In this document: positions 8,022-16,236 of the stretch, in pieces | How positions within the stretch are numbered: the first letter of the stretch is position 1 | Layout of the letters: each line of letters starts with the position of its first letter | Origin: Dongia_A sp035274225 | GTDB lineage: Bacteria > Pseudomonadota > Alphaproteobacteria > Dongiales > Dongiaceae | Direction: 5' to 3' | Assembly: GCA_035274225.1 (NCBI GenBank) | Contig: DATEOK010000168.1 | Coordinates: 1 to 51,709, forward strand | Length of the DNA: 51,709 nt | Program-made: the position numbers and the translations under genes | Notes under the pieces: generated by a model | Databases searched by the model: none | Told to the model about the DNA's origin: nothing | The model's input: only the letters and a program-made list of their open reading frames with translations

Positions 8022-9140
8022 TCACCGCTGGCCCAGGCCGTGCGCCAGGGCGCGGCCGGATTCGGCATCGAACAAGTGCACGGCGCCGAGTGGGAAGCGC
8101 ACCGGCAGCGCGTCACCGGCCTGGGCCTCGATCGGCTTGTCGGTCACGCCGACCACGGAACAGCCGCCGATCTCGAAGCAGATATGGCTCTGGTCGCCCA
8201 GCCAGTGGTTGGTGATGACCTTGCCGGTCGCATCGGCCGAGCCGTTGGCGCCGATCTCGATCAAATGCGGGCGAATGCCGAGGCGCACGCGCTTGCCGTT
8301 CGCCGCTTCTACCGGAGCCTTGAGACGGAACGCCGGCTGGCCGTTGGGGCCGAGGCCACTGATGGCGGCGGCGTTTCCTTCCGCGGCGATGGCGGCGTCG
8401 AATATGTTCATCGGCGGCTCGCCGATGAAGCTGGCAACGAACAGATTGCTTGGGCTCTGCTTGATCTCGGCCGGTGTGCCGAATTGCTGCAGCTCGCCCT
8501 TCTCCATCACCGCGATCCGGTCGGCGAGCGCGATCGCCTCGGTCTGGTCGTGGGTGACGAACACCGTCGTCATCTTGTGCTCGATCAGGTAGTCCTTGAG
8601 CCGCGCGCGCAGGATGGCGCGCAGCTGCGGCTCGAGCTGCGACATCGGCTCGTCCAGCAGCGAGACCGGCGCGCGGCGGATCAGGGCGCGGGCGAGCGAG
8701 GTGCGCTGCTGCTGCCCGGCGGAGATCACCGTCGGGTAGCGGTCGAGGATGTCGGTGATCTCCAGCAGCTCGGCGATGTGCTTGACCCGCTTCTCGATGT
8801 CGGCGCTGGCGCCGCGCTCGCGCAGCAACGCGAAGCCGATGTTCTCCCGCACCTTCAGCGGCGGGTAGAGCGAATAGCCCTCGAACGCCATGGCGACGTC
8901 GCGCTGCGCCGGCGGCAGGGCGTGGATCGCCTTGCCGCCGATGCGGATGGCGCCTTCGGTCACGTCCTCGAAGCCGGCGATCATGCGCAGCATGCTGGTC
9001 TTGCCGCAGCCGGAGGAGCCGAGCAAAGCGACGATCTCGCCGTCCTTCACGTCGAGGCTGACGCGCTTCACCGCCTGCACCGGCTCCTTGCCGCGCGGGC
9101 GGTAGGTCTTGGAGACGTTGTCGAGCTGAAGCTGTGCCAT
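8022..9140 (-). CDS. CUT1 ABC transporter ATP-binding protein 2 (consensus-site partner)
   Basis: The protein has 372 residues. The ATG at 9140 (MAQLQLDNVS) is used; the open frame upstream overlaps the previous gene. Walker A is GSSGCGKT (41-48), Walker B VSLLDEP with Glu164, and the switch His197 lies in VTHDQTEA, all intact. The Q-loop residue is Glu87 (AFEGYS) instead of Gln, and the signature is ISAGQ (139-143) instead of LSGGQ. A MalK-type C-terminal regulatory domain follows from about residue 240. It powers uptake together with the adjacent ATPase (9152-10249), arranged like the GlpS/GlpT pair of rhizobial glycerol transporters. Genes are spaced 11 and 5 bp from their neighbours. Confidence 0.9.
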   Translation of the reverse strand: MAQLQLDNVSKTYRPRGKEPVQAVKRVSLDVKDGEIVALLGSSGCGKTSMLRMIAGFEDVTEGAIRIGGKAIHALPPAQRDVAMAFEGYSLYPPLKVRENIGFALLRERGASADIEKRVKHIAELLEITDILDRYPTVISAGQQQRTSLARALIRRAPVSLLDEPMSQLEPQLRAILRARLKDYLIEHKMTTVFVTHDQTEAIALADRIAVMEKGELQQFGTPAEIKQSPSNLFVASFIGEPPMNIFDAAIAAEGNAAAISGLGPNGQPAFRLKAPVEAANGKRVRLGIRPHLIEIGANGSADATGKVITNHWLGDQSHICFEIGGCSVVGVTDKPIEAQAGDALPVRFPLGAVHLFDAESGRALAHGLGQR

Positions 9141-9151
9141 GGCCCGTTCCC

Positions 9152-10249
9152 TCAATGAACCTGCGGCGCGATCAGCTGGCCGCTCGCCGCGTCGAACAGC
9201 AGCAGGTCGCCCGGCGCGAACCGCACCCACACCTTGCGGTGGCCGCGACCGAATTTGGTCGCTTCGGTCTCGCCGACGGTGGCCAGCAATTCCTCGCCCT
9301 TGGCGCCGCGCAGATAGAGCACGCTGCGTACGTTGACCGGCATCACCGCATCGAGGTCGAAGGGAATGGCATCCGGCGCCTCGGTCTCGGTGACCACGAC
9401 ATGCTCCGGCCGCAATCCGGCTATCAGGTCCTTGCCCGCCGCATGTGCATAGTGGGTCGCGATCGGCACGCGCCGGTCGAACAAGGTGATCGAGCCAGTG
9501 CCGTTCACCGTCAGCTTGCTGGGCAGCAGGTTGATGGTGGGATCGCCGAACAGCCGCGCCACGTCGATGGAGACCGGCGTGCGGTAGACATCGCTTGGCG
9601 TGGCCCACTGCTCGACCCGGCCGTTGCGCAGCACGGCAATGTGGTCGCCGAGGGCCATCGCCTCCTTGTAGTCCTGGGTCACATAGATGACGGCGGCGTT
9701 GAAGGTGCGCAGCAGGCGCGGCAGCTCCAGGCGCATCTCGTAGCGCAGCTTGGCATCGACATTGCGCAGCGGATCGTCGAGCAGCAGCACTTTGGGCTGC
9801 GCCACCAGAGCCCGCGCCAGGGCGGTGCGCTGCTTCTGGCCGTTGGAGAGCTCGCGCGGCGCGTGGCCCAGCACATGGTCGATCTTCAGCATGCGGGCGA
9901 TGGCGCCGACCTGTTCCTTGAGCTTGGAGGCGGGTGTCTCGCGCGCCTCCAGCGGGCTCGCAATGTTCTCGAAGGTGCTGAAATGCGGGAACAGGGCAAA
10001 GTTCTGGAACGCCATGCCGACGCCGCGCGCCTCGGGCGAGGCATCGGTGACGTCCTCGCCATCGATCGCGATGCTGCCGGTGTCGGGATAATGCACGCCG
10101 GCGATCATGCGCAGCAGCACCGTCTTGCCGGTGCCGGAGGGACCGAACACGACCACGATCTCGCCGGCATTGACCGACAGCGAGATGTCGTCGAGCACCT
10201 TGCCCGATTTGAAGCCCTTGGAGATGTTGCGCAGTTCGAGGCTGGTCAT
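9152..10249 (-). CDS. CUT1 ABC transporter ATP-binding protein 1 (degenerate catalytic residues)
   Basis: The protein has 365 residues. Walker A GPSGTGKT (36-43), Q-loop Gln82 and signature LSNGQ (134-138) are good. The catalytic Glu after Walker B is Asp159 (LLLDDP), and the switch His is Gln192 (YVTQDYKEA). This subunit therefore probably contributes one poorly hydrolysing site but lends a near-normal signature to its partner encoded at 8022-9140. A MalK-type regulatory domain occupies the C-terminal third. The start is 4 bp after the permease stop. Substitutions are read directly; the effect on hydrolysis is inferred from ABC mechanism. Confidence 0.9.
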   Translation of the reverse strand: MTSLELRNISKGFKSGKVLDDISLSVNAGEIVVVFGPSGTGKTVLLRMIAGVHYPDTGSIAIDGEDVTDASPEARGVGMAFQNFALFPHFSTFENIASPLEARETPASKLKEQVGAIARMLKIDHVLGHAPRELSNGQKQRTALARALVAQPKVLLLDDPLRNVDAKLRYEMRLELPRLLRTFNAAVIYVTQDYKEAMALGDHIAVLRNGRVEQWATPSDVYRTPVSIDVARLFGDPTINLLPSKLTVNGTGSITLFDRRVPIATHYAHAAGKDLIAGLRPEHVVVTETEAPDAIPFDLDAVMPVNVRSVLYLRGAKGEELLATVGETEATKFGRGHRKVWVRFAPGDLLLFDAASGQLIAPQVH

Positions 10250-10253
10250 CGCA

Positions 10254-11111
10254 TCACCCCTTCACCGCGCCGAGCGATAGGCCCTCGACCAGGTAGCGCT
10301 GGGCATAGAGCGCCAGCAGCAGGGTCGGCGTGACGGACAGCACGATGGCCGCCGCGATCTGGCCATACTGGATGCCGGAGGCCGTGACGAAGGCGAGCGC
10401 GCCGACCGTCACCGGCTGCTTGGAGGCGGAGGCGAGGATCAGCGCGAATACGAAGTTGTTCCAGGCGAAGATGAAGGCCAACAGACCGGCGGCCGCGATG
10501 CCCGGCCGCGCCAGGGGAATCGCGATCTTGCGGAAGGTCTTCCACCAGCCGTGGCCGGAGATGCGGTAGGCGTGCTCGATATCCGGGCTGATATCCTCGA
10601 AATAGCCGCGCACGATCCACAGGATGAGCGGCAGGCAGATCAGCTGGTAGACCCAGATCAGGCCGATGTAGGTGTCGGTCAAATGCAGATGCTTGAAGAA
10701 CAGGCTGAGCGGCAGCAGCACGAGCAGTGGCGGCGCGAAGCGAAACGACAGCAAGGTGAAGGCGATGTTCTCGCCCAGCCGGAACTTGTAGCGCGCGAAG
10801 GCATAGGCCGCCGGCACGCCGAGCGCCAAGGACAGCAGCACCGAGCAGGTTGACAGCAGCAGCGAGTTGCCGAGGTTGCGCATGAACGCGATGTCGAGAT
10901 TGCCCGCCGTCGTCTCCAGCCGCCCGGTCAGCAGCGCGAGATAGTTCTGCAGCGTAGGTTCGAAGAACAGGCTGGGCGGGATCCTGAGGATCTGGTCGTT
11001 GTTCTGGAACGACATCAGCAGGATCCAGAAGATCGGGAACAGGAAGAACAGCAGGACCAGGGCGATCAGCACGCCGCGGACGATCTTCTCGAAGGTCGAG
11101 ATCTGGTTCAT
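10254..11111 (-). CDS. CUT1 ABC transporter permease (MalG-type)
   Basis: The 285-residue hydrophobic protein has about six membrane spans, the first at residues 13-33. The EAA coupling loop for ATPase docking reads EHAYRISGHGWWKTF and continues to IPLARPG near 190-215, followed by FAWNNFVFAL. The canonical EAA is EHA, and the Gly of the loop is kept. It forms the translocation pathway with the other permease (11136-12071) in the inner membrane. It sits between that permease and ATPase 1. Confidence 0.9.
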   Translation of the reverse strand: MNQISTFEKIVRGVLIALVLLFFLFPIFWILLMSFQNNDQILRIPPSLFFEPTLQNYLALLTGRLETTAGNLDIAFMRNLGNSLLLSTCSVLLSLALGVPAAYAFARYKFRLGENIAFTLLSFRFAPPLLVLLPLSLFFKHLHLTDTYIGLIWVYQLICLPLILWIVRGYFEDISPDIEHAYRISGHGWWKTFRKIAIPLARPGIAAAGLLAFIFAWNNFVFALILASASKQPVTVGALAFVTASGIQYGQIAAAIVLSVTPTLLLALYAQRYLVEGLSLGAVKG

Positions 11112-11135
11112 CTCATCACCTCACGACGCTTTGAT

Positions 11136-12071
11136 TCAAGCCGGGCCATGCGCGCGCTCCCGCAGCTTCAGCCAGTGCTTGATGAAGAGGTTGCTGAGCG
11201 CATAGGTGATCGCCCACAGCACGATGAGAAGCGCCGCCGAGCGCCCGACATTGGTGTATTGGAAGAACTCGAGGTACGACTGCACCTGGAACACCATCAG
11301 CGTGTCGCCCGGCCCACCCTGGGTCATGGAATAGACGATGTCGAACTGCTGGATGGAATCGAGCAGGCGGAACAGGCTCGCGGTGATGATGTAGGGCATC
11401 AGCATCGGCAGGGTGATGCGGAAGAACACGAAGGATCGCGGCACGCCGTCGAGTGCCGCGGCCTCGAACGGCTGCTTGGGCAGCGAGCGCAGGCCGGCCA
11501 GCAGCAGGATCATGATGAAGGGCGTGTAGACCCAGACGTCGACCAGCACCACGGTTAGCAGCGCGGTCGAGGGATCGGACGCCCACTTGAAGTCATGGAA
11601 CCCGAGCAGGCTGACCAGGTAGCTCAGGATGCCGAAGTTGGGGTTGGTCATCAGCTTCCACATCAGCGCGGCCAGCGCGGGCGCGGTCATCAGCGGCAGC
11701 AGCAGCATGATCGAGACAGCGTTGTTGAGGCGCGTCGGGCGCACCAGCAGCAGCGCGATGCCGAGGCCGAGCAGCAGCTCGCCCGTCACCGTCACGAAGG
11801 CATAGATCAACGAGATCGAGATGGTGTTCCAGAACGCACCGTCGCTCAGGAACGAGAGGTAGTTGTCGAACCAGATGAAGCCCTTCATCATCGGCAGGTT
11901 CAGCCGATAGCGCATCATCGAGTAATAGACCGCGGTGAAGAACGGGATGAGGATCCCAATACACACCAGCAAGGCTGGCAGGCTCAGCAGATAAGGCAAG
12001 GCGCGCCGCGACAGCCGGTGCCGGGCTGGCCGCCGGGTCGCGGTCTGCGCATGCGGGGTCGCGGTGGTCAT
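11136..12071 (-). CDS. CUT1 ABC transporter permease (MalF-type)
   Basis: The protein has about 311 residues from the ATG at 12071, preceded by GGTAAG at 7 bp. An in-frame ATG at 12101 would add ten residues and cannot be excluded. It has six predicted spans, the first near residues 25-50, and an EAA loop EAAALDGVPRSFVFF followed by ITLPMLMP, matching the EAA-x3-DG consensus. It partners the MalG-type permease. A strong stem-loop at 12132-12165 separates it from the binding-protein gene, so it may be expressed at a lower level. Confidence 0.9.
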   Translation of the reverse strand: MTTATPHAQTATRRPARHRLSRRALPYLLSLPALLVCIGILIPFFTAVYYSMMRYRLNLPMMKGFIWFDNYLSFLSDGAFWNTISISLIYAFVTVTGELLLGLGIALLLVRPTRLNNAVSIMLLLPLMTAPALAALMWKLMTNPNFGILSYLVSLLGFHDFKWASDPSTALLTVVLVDVWVYTPFIMILLLAGLRSLPKQPFEAAALDGVPRSFVFFRITLPMLMPYIITASLFRLLDSIQQFDIVYSMTQGGPGDTLMVFQVQSYLEFFQYTNVGRSAALLIVLWAITYALSNLFIKHWLKLRERAHGPA

Positions 12072-12131
12072 GCTTGATCTTACCGAATCCGTCAAAGCCA
12101 TTGGTCTAAATTTCCAAGGCGTCAGCGCCAG

Positions 12132-12165
12132 AAAAAGGACGGCAGCCCGGACGGGCCGGGCTGCC
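12132..12165 (-). terminator. intrinsic terminator-like hairpin between binding-protein and permease genes
   Basis: A perfect 10-bp stem (GGCAGCCCGG / CCGGGCTGCC at 12141-12150 and 12156-12165) with a 5-nt loop is followed on the minus strand, 4 nt later, by a run of five T (12136-12132). Partial termination or 3'-end protection here would give more binding protein than membrane subunits, as is common in sugar transporter operons. Confidence 0.75.
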
Positions 12166-12182
12166 GCCGCTCAGGGAGGTCC

Positions 12183-13625
12183 TTATCCGCCCAACCCGGC
12201 GTCCTTCAACTGCTTGTCGACACTGGCGGCGAGCTGGTCGAGCCCCTCGTCCACCGGCACTTCCTTGGCCACCATCTTCTGCAACGTCTCCGCCCACTGG
12301 GTGGTGAGGTCGAAGAACAACGGCTGGGCGGTGAAGTAGATCTTCGCGCCCGGCGCCGAGGTGTCGTGCTGGTTGAGATAGCCCGGGTAGGACTTGTCGA
12401 TGCGGCCGCGGAACTCCTCGTCCTTCCAGACCGAGGCGCGGACCGGATTGACGAAGTCCATCTTGCGGGCGCCGAACAGGTCATGCTCGACCGAGGACGC
12501 CCACTGCATGAAGTACCATGCGGCGTCCTTCTGGTTCGAGTAGCTGGAGAGCGCCAGCGACCAGATCCAGACGTTCGGCGTCGGTGCCTTCGCATCCGGA
12601 TTGGCGGCGAAGGGTGCGTAGCCGATGTTTCCCTTCTCCTTGTTGTCGCCGCCGTTCATGAAGTAGCCGAGGATGTCGGCATCGAAGATCATGGCCGAGG
12701 CGCCGGCGCCGAGATCAGTGCCGACCTGGTACCAGGTGTAGGTCGACCAGTTCTTCGGGCCTGACTCCTGGATCATCTTCACCCAGAGCTCGTGATAGGC
12801 CTTGGACTCCTTGGTGTTCATCGCGGCCTTCAGCTTGCCGTCGGTGACGGTGAAGTCGCGCTGGCCATAGTTGGAATAGCCGGACAGAAAGCCCGGGTGG
12901 ATGGTAGCCCAGGAGCGCGAGCCGCGCACGCCGACGCCGTATGGGCCGCCGAGATCCTTGGTGAGCTTGGCAGAGGTCTCCACCATCTCCGGCAGGTTCT
13001 TCGGCGGCTTCACGCCCGCCTTCTCGAACATCTTCTGGTTATAGGAGATGTTGTTGAGCTCATAGCCCCAGGGGATGCACCACTGCTTGGCGTCCGCCGA
13101 GCCGAGCTCACCGCCCGGCACGCCGTTCCACGCGGTCGAGGCGCGCAGACCCGGCAGCACGTCCTCCCAATTGTAGTTGGGGTTGGTGCGGCCGGCGTCC
13201 TGGATGTATTCGTTGAGGTCCTCGACCCAGCCGGCGGGGCCGTAGGTCCAGGTCATGTAGGCGCCGGTCATGAAGGCATCGTATTCGCTGGAGCCGGACG
13301 ACAGCGCCGCCGTCACCTTGTCGAAATAGACGTCCTCGGGGAAGATGTCGTAGGTCACGTTCATGCCGGTCATCGACTTGAAATTGTCGAGGTCGGCGAT
13401 CATGGCGTCGGCATAGGGGTGCTTGTTCAAGAGCAGCTTGAGGTTGGTGCCCTTGAACTTCTGCCAGTCGAAGTCGGCGGCCATCGCCTGGGTCATCGCC
13501 TGGTTGACGAAGAAGCTGGTCGCGGCGACGCCGAGGCCGAGCTGGCTGGCGCGCTGGATCAGCTCACGACGGCTCACCTGCTTCCTGACGAAGGCGGCCG
13601 CTAGATCACGCCCTTTCTCGTACAT
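12183..13625 (-). CDS. TAT-exported extracellular solute-binding protein (family 1, CUT1 polyol type)
   Basis: The protein has 480 residues. The N-terminus has a twin-arginine motif SRRELIQ (18-24), a hydrophobic stretch (LGLGVAATSFFV) and a probable cleavage site after the Ala run near residue 50, so folded export by TAT is expected. The mature part fits the large CUT1 binding proteins of the glycerol/polyol group. It delivers the substrate to the permease pair encoded downstream. The gene is preceded by a GAGGAGA ribosome site and lies 25 bp after the regulator gene with no room for its own promoter, so co-transcription with the regulator is likely. The ligand is unknown. Confidence 0.9.
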   Translation of the reverse strand: MYEKGRDLAAAFVRKQVSRRELIQRASQLGLGVAATSFFVNQAMTQAMAADFDWQKFKGTNLKLLLNKHPYADAMIADLDNFKSMTGMNVTYDIFPEDVYFDKVTAALSSGSSEYDAFMTGAYMTWTYGPAGWVEDLNEYIQDAGRTNPNYNWEDVLPGLRASTAWNGVPGGELGSADAKQWCIPWGYELNNISYNQKMFEKAGVKPPKNLPEMVETSAKLTKDLGGPYGVGVRGSRSWATIHPGFLSGYSNYGQRDFTVTDGKLKAAMNTKESKAYHELWVKMIQESGPKNWSTYTWYQVGTDLGAGASAMIFDADILGYFMNGGDNKEKGNIGYAPFAANPDAKAPTPNVWIWSLALSSYSNQKDAAWYFMQWASSVEHDLFGARKMDFVNPVRASVWKDEEFRGRIDKSYPGYLNQHDTSAPGAKIYFTAQPLFFDLTTQWAETLQKMVAKEVPVDEGLDQLAASVDKQLKDAGLGG

Positions 13626-13650
13626 GGTGCTGTCTCCTCTCCGTATCGCT

Positions 13651-14697
13651 TTATCGTTTGGCCTTTTGCAGGCCCCCTGCTTTAGCCCCGGCGTCGATAA
13701 TCTCGACGATGGTCTTTGCAGTGGCTTCGTCCGTGACCAGGCCTTTAATCACGCGACTTTCCAGTGACGCCATGATCGCCTGCGGCTTGTCCTCGCCGCC
13801 GGCGATCGCGACGACCGGCTTTCCCTCGATCTCTTCCAGCTTGATGCCGACCGCGCGTTCGTTCAGCCCCGCGTGCACGGGACGTCCGTTCTTGTCCAGG
13901 AAGCGGCCGAGCACTTCACCGACCGCGCCCGCCAGCTTCACCTCGCGCAGCTCCTTTTCGGTGATCATGCCGGTCGCCAGCATGTGCGCGTGCGCGCCGA
14001 TCTCGCCGATGCCGACGACATAAAGCTCGGCTGCGCGGGCGAGATTGAACACGTCCTTGAGGCCCTTCTGCCCCAGCAGGACCTTCTTGTCCTCCATCGA
14101 ATCCGCGAAGAACGGCGCCGGCATGAAATAGCACTCGGCGCCTGTGACTTCCGCCAGGCGGTGGATCACGTCGAACGGATTGGCGGCGGCGTGGCGGGTC
14201 AGGCTGCCCAGCAGCGAGACGAATCGCACGCTCGGCCGCTTGGCACGCGGGAGGTACTTGACCACCTCGTCGAGGGTTCGACCGTGACCGATGCCGATCA
14301 GCTTCTTCTCGCCGCGCTCCAGCACGTTGTGCAGATAGTGAGCGCCTGCTGCCGCCAAGGTACGCAGCGGCAGCAGGCCTTCGCCAACCGTGGGAGACAC
14401 GGAGCAAAAATCGAGTTTCCAATGTGCGGCGATGCGGTCCTCGAGCGCCACGCACTCGGCCGCATTGCCTTCGACGAACACGCGCACCAGCCCGGCCTCG
14501 GTCGCTTCCGCGATCAGCCGGTTGATCTTCACGCGCGAGAGACCGAGCTTCTGCGCGATCTCTTCCTGCGTATAGCCGCCGATGAAGGAGAGCCACGCCG
14601 CTCGTGCCGCGAGGCTGCGATCGTTTCCCTGCACCTGGAGCGCTTCCCGTCGTGTTTTTTGTCGTTTGAGCTCTGGCATGAACTTTAGTTCAGCCAT
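13651..14697 (-). CDS. SorC/EryD-family sugar-binding transcriptional regulator
   Basis: The protein has 348 residues from the ATG at 14697; another ATG at 14679 is equally plausible, and the longer open frame to 14817 has no support. The N-terminal HTH reads YTQEEIAQKLGLSRVKINRLI (about residues 40-60 of the 14697 form), followed by a SorC sugar-phosphate-binding domain (LIGIGHGRT, SLLGSLTR, VVAIAGG). EryD, the erythritol operon repressor, belongs to this family. Such proteins usually sense a phosphorylated intermediate. It heads the operon and probably represses itself and everything downstream through the palindrome at 14679-14692. Confidence 0.88.
   Translation of the reverse strand: MAELKFMPELKRQKTRREALQVQGNDRSLAARAAWLSFIGGYTQEEIAQKLGLSRVKINRLIAEATEAGLVRVFVEGNAAECVALEDRIAAHWKLDFCSVSPTVGEGLLPLRTLAAAGAHYLHNVLERGEKKLIGIGHGRTLDEVVKYLPRAKRPSVRFVSLLGSLTRHAAANPFDVIHRLAEVTGAECYFMPAPFFADSMEDKKVLLGQKGLKDVFNLARAAELYVVGIGEIGAHAHMLATGMITEKELREVKLAGAVGEVLGRFLDKNGRPVHAGLNERAVGIKLEEIEGKPVVAIAGGEDKPQAIMASLESRVIKGLVTDEATAKTIVEIIDAGAKAGGLQKAKR
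14679..14692. promoter_or_regulatory. candidate SorC-regulator operator (palindrome)
   Basis: TGAACT-TT-AGTTCA is a perfect 6+6 inverted repeat about 14-27 bp downstream of the predicted transcription start and overlapping the start region of the regulator gene. A repressor bound here would block the whole operon. The assignment to this regulator is inference. Confidence 0.5.
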
Positions 14698-14712
14698 CGA
14701 ACTTATGTGCAA

Positions 14713-14741
14713 ATAAGACGCCGGGGCGATCTTCTTGTCAA
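14713..14741 (-). promoter_or_regulatory. predicted sigma-70 promoter of the polyol operon
   Basis: On the minus strand there is a perfect -35 TTGACA (14741-14736), a 17-bp spacer and TCTTAT as -10 (14718-14713). It would start transcription near 14706, just ahead of the regulator gene. Confidence 0.5.
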
Positions 14742-14835
14742 GGGCGCGGTGGGCCAAGGTTCCGCTCGCGCCTTGACCGGGTAGCCCGTTGCGGGGATTC
14801 TGCGGCCCCGCGCGCAAATAAAATCACGTGCCCGA

Positions 14836-16050
14836 ATGGCCAAAATTCTATTCGTCCACAACAACTTCCCCGGTCGCTTCGAGTTTCTACTGCCGTCGAT
14901 GAAGGCGGCCGGGCACCAGTGCGTCGCCATCGCGCAAGGCGGGCGGCAGGTCGACGGGATCCCGCTGCTGGTGTGGAAGAGCAACCGCTCCTCGACTGCC
15001 GGCATCCTCGACCTGGCGGTGCGCGCCGAGGCGGACCTGATCCGCGGCAGCGCGGCCGCGGAGTGCGCGCTGAAGCTGAAGCAGGACGGGTTCGAGCCCG
15101 ACCTCATCATCGGCCACCCGGCCTGGGGCGAGACCACCTTCATGAAGGAGATCTTCCCCAAGACGCGGCAGATCCTGTGCGGCGAATTCTACTACCGCTC
15201 GACCGGCGGCGACGTCGGCTTCGACCCCGAGTTCAAGGAGGTCGGCGTCACCGAACCTTTCAGGGTCCACGCCAAGAACGCGGTCATGAGTATGGCCTAC
15301 GCCGATGCCGACCGCATCATCTGCCCGACGCCCTTTCAGGCCAGCGCCTTTCCAGTCGCGTTCCGCGAGCGGGCGCTGGTCATCCACGAGGGCATCGACA
15401 CCGACCGCATCAGGCGCGTGCAGGGCGCCAAGCTGAAACTCGGCGACCGGGAGATCGACGGCTCGACCCCGATCGTCACCTTCGTCAACCGCGTGTTCGA
15501 GCCGATGCGCGGCTTCCACGTCATGATGCGCGCACTGCCCGCGCTGCTGGAGGCGGTGCCGGACGTCCGCGTGCTGATGATCGGCTCCGACAAGGCCTCA
15601 GGCTACGGCATCGCGGCGCCGAGCGGCGGCACCTGGGGCGCCCACATGAAGCGCGAGTTGGGTGAGCGGATCGACTATTCCCGCGTCCACTTCACCGGAC
15701 CGGTGCCGCACGACACCATGCTGACGGCGCTCTCGCTGTCGTGGGCGCATGTCTACTACACCTACCCGTTCGTGCTGTCCTGGTCCTCGATGGAATCGAT
15801 GGCCTGCGAGGTCGTGTTCGTGGGCTCGGACACGCCGCCGGTGCGCGACATCATCGAGCACGGCAAGAACGGCCTGTTGGTCGACTTCTTCGATGTCGGC
15901 GCGCTGTCGAAAGCGCTGATCGCGGCGTGCCGGGACCCGAAGCGCTTCGCCAGCCTGCGCACCGAAGCGCGCCGCACCGTCGTCGAAAAATACGACCAGC
16001 GCCGGATCTGCCTGCCGGCCTGGCTCAAGGTGATCGACGACCTGCTGTAA
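14836..16050 (+). CDS. GT4-type glycosyltransferase
   Basis: The protein has 404 residues. It opens with MAKILFVHNNFPGRF, an N-terminal Rossmann lobe with the Gly-rich acceptor loop of GT-B enzymes. Mid-protein EGIDTDRI and FVNRVFEPMRGFHVMM are typical GT4 segments. In the C-terminal lobe SMESMACEVVFVGSDTPP followed by IIEHGKNGLLVDF is the nucleotide-sugar-binding E-x7-E region. It would transfer a sugar from an activated donor to an unknown acceptor, probably a cell-surface glycan. It is transcribed away from the polyol operon and stands alone, so its pathway cannot be told. Confidence 0.85.
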   Translation: MAKILFVHNNFPGRFEFLLPSMKAAGHQCVAIAQGGRQVDGIPLLVWKSNRSSTAGILDLAVRAEADLIRGSAAAECALKLKQDGFEPDLIIGHPAWGETTFMKEIFPKTRQILCGEFYYRSTGGDVGFDPEFKEVGVTEPFRVHAKNAVMSMAYADADRIICPTPFQASAFPVAFRERALVIHEGIDTDRIRRVQGAKLKLGDREIDGSTPIVTFVNRVFEPMRGFHVMMRALPALLEAVPDVRVLMIGSDKASGYGIAAPSGGTWGAHMKRELGERIDYSRVHFTGPVPHDTMLTALSLSWAHVYYTYPFVLSWSSMESMACEVVFVGSDTPPVRDIIEHGKNGLLVDFFDVGALSKALIAACRDPKRFASLRTEARRTVVEKYDQRRICLPAWLKVIDDLL

Positions 16051-16064
16051 AGTTTACCGAGAAT

Positions 16065-16174
16065 CCCCTCCCCCAGCATGGGGGAGGTTAGTGAGGGGGA
16101 AGCCGCGCTTCGGTGCGCAACAATCATCGCTCGCTTCCCCCACCTCGGTCCTCCCCCATGTCGGGGGAGGAGGA
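16065..16174. repeat. double-hairpin repeat of the CCTCCCCC/GGGGGAGG family (copy 1)
   Basis: Outer hairpins CCTCCCCCagcatGGGGGAGG and CCTCCCCCatgtcGGGGGAGG flank an inner inverted pair, GTGAGGGGGAAGC and GCTTCCCCCAC. It lies between the glycosyltransferase and DeoR gene ends. A second copy of the same family is at 34102-34212. Confidence 0.8.
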
Positions 16175-16236
16175 ACACCCCGACCTTTTCGAATGCGATA
16201 GGCCAGCTTTCTCTCGCGGGGGAGAGGGGAACATCG

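Noticed and set aside
6463..8592. 709-codon plus-strand open frame
   Set aside because: It is antisense to the erythritol-kinase-like gene and ABC ATPase; low-complexity His/Arg/Gln composition and no domain.
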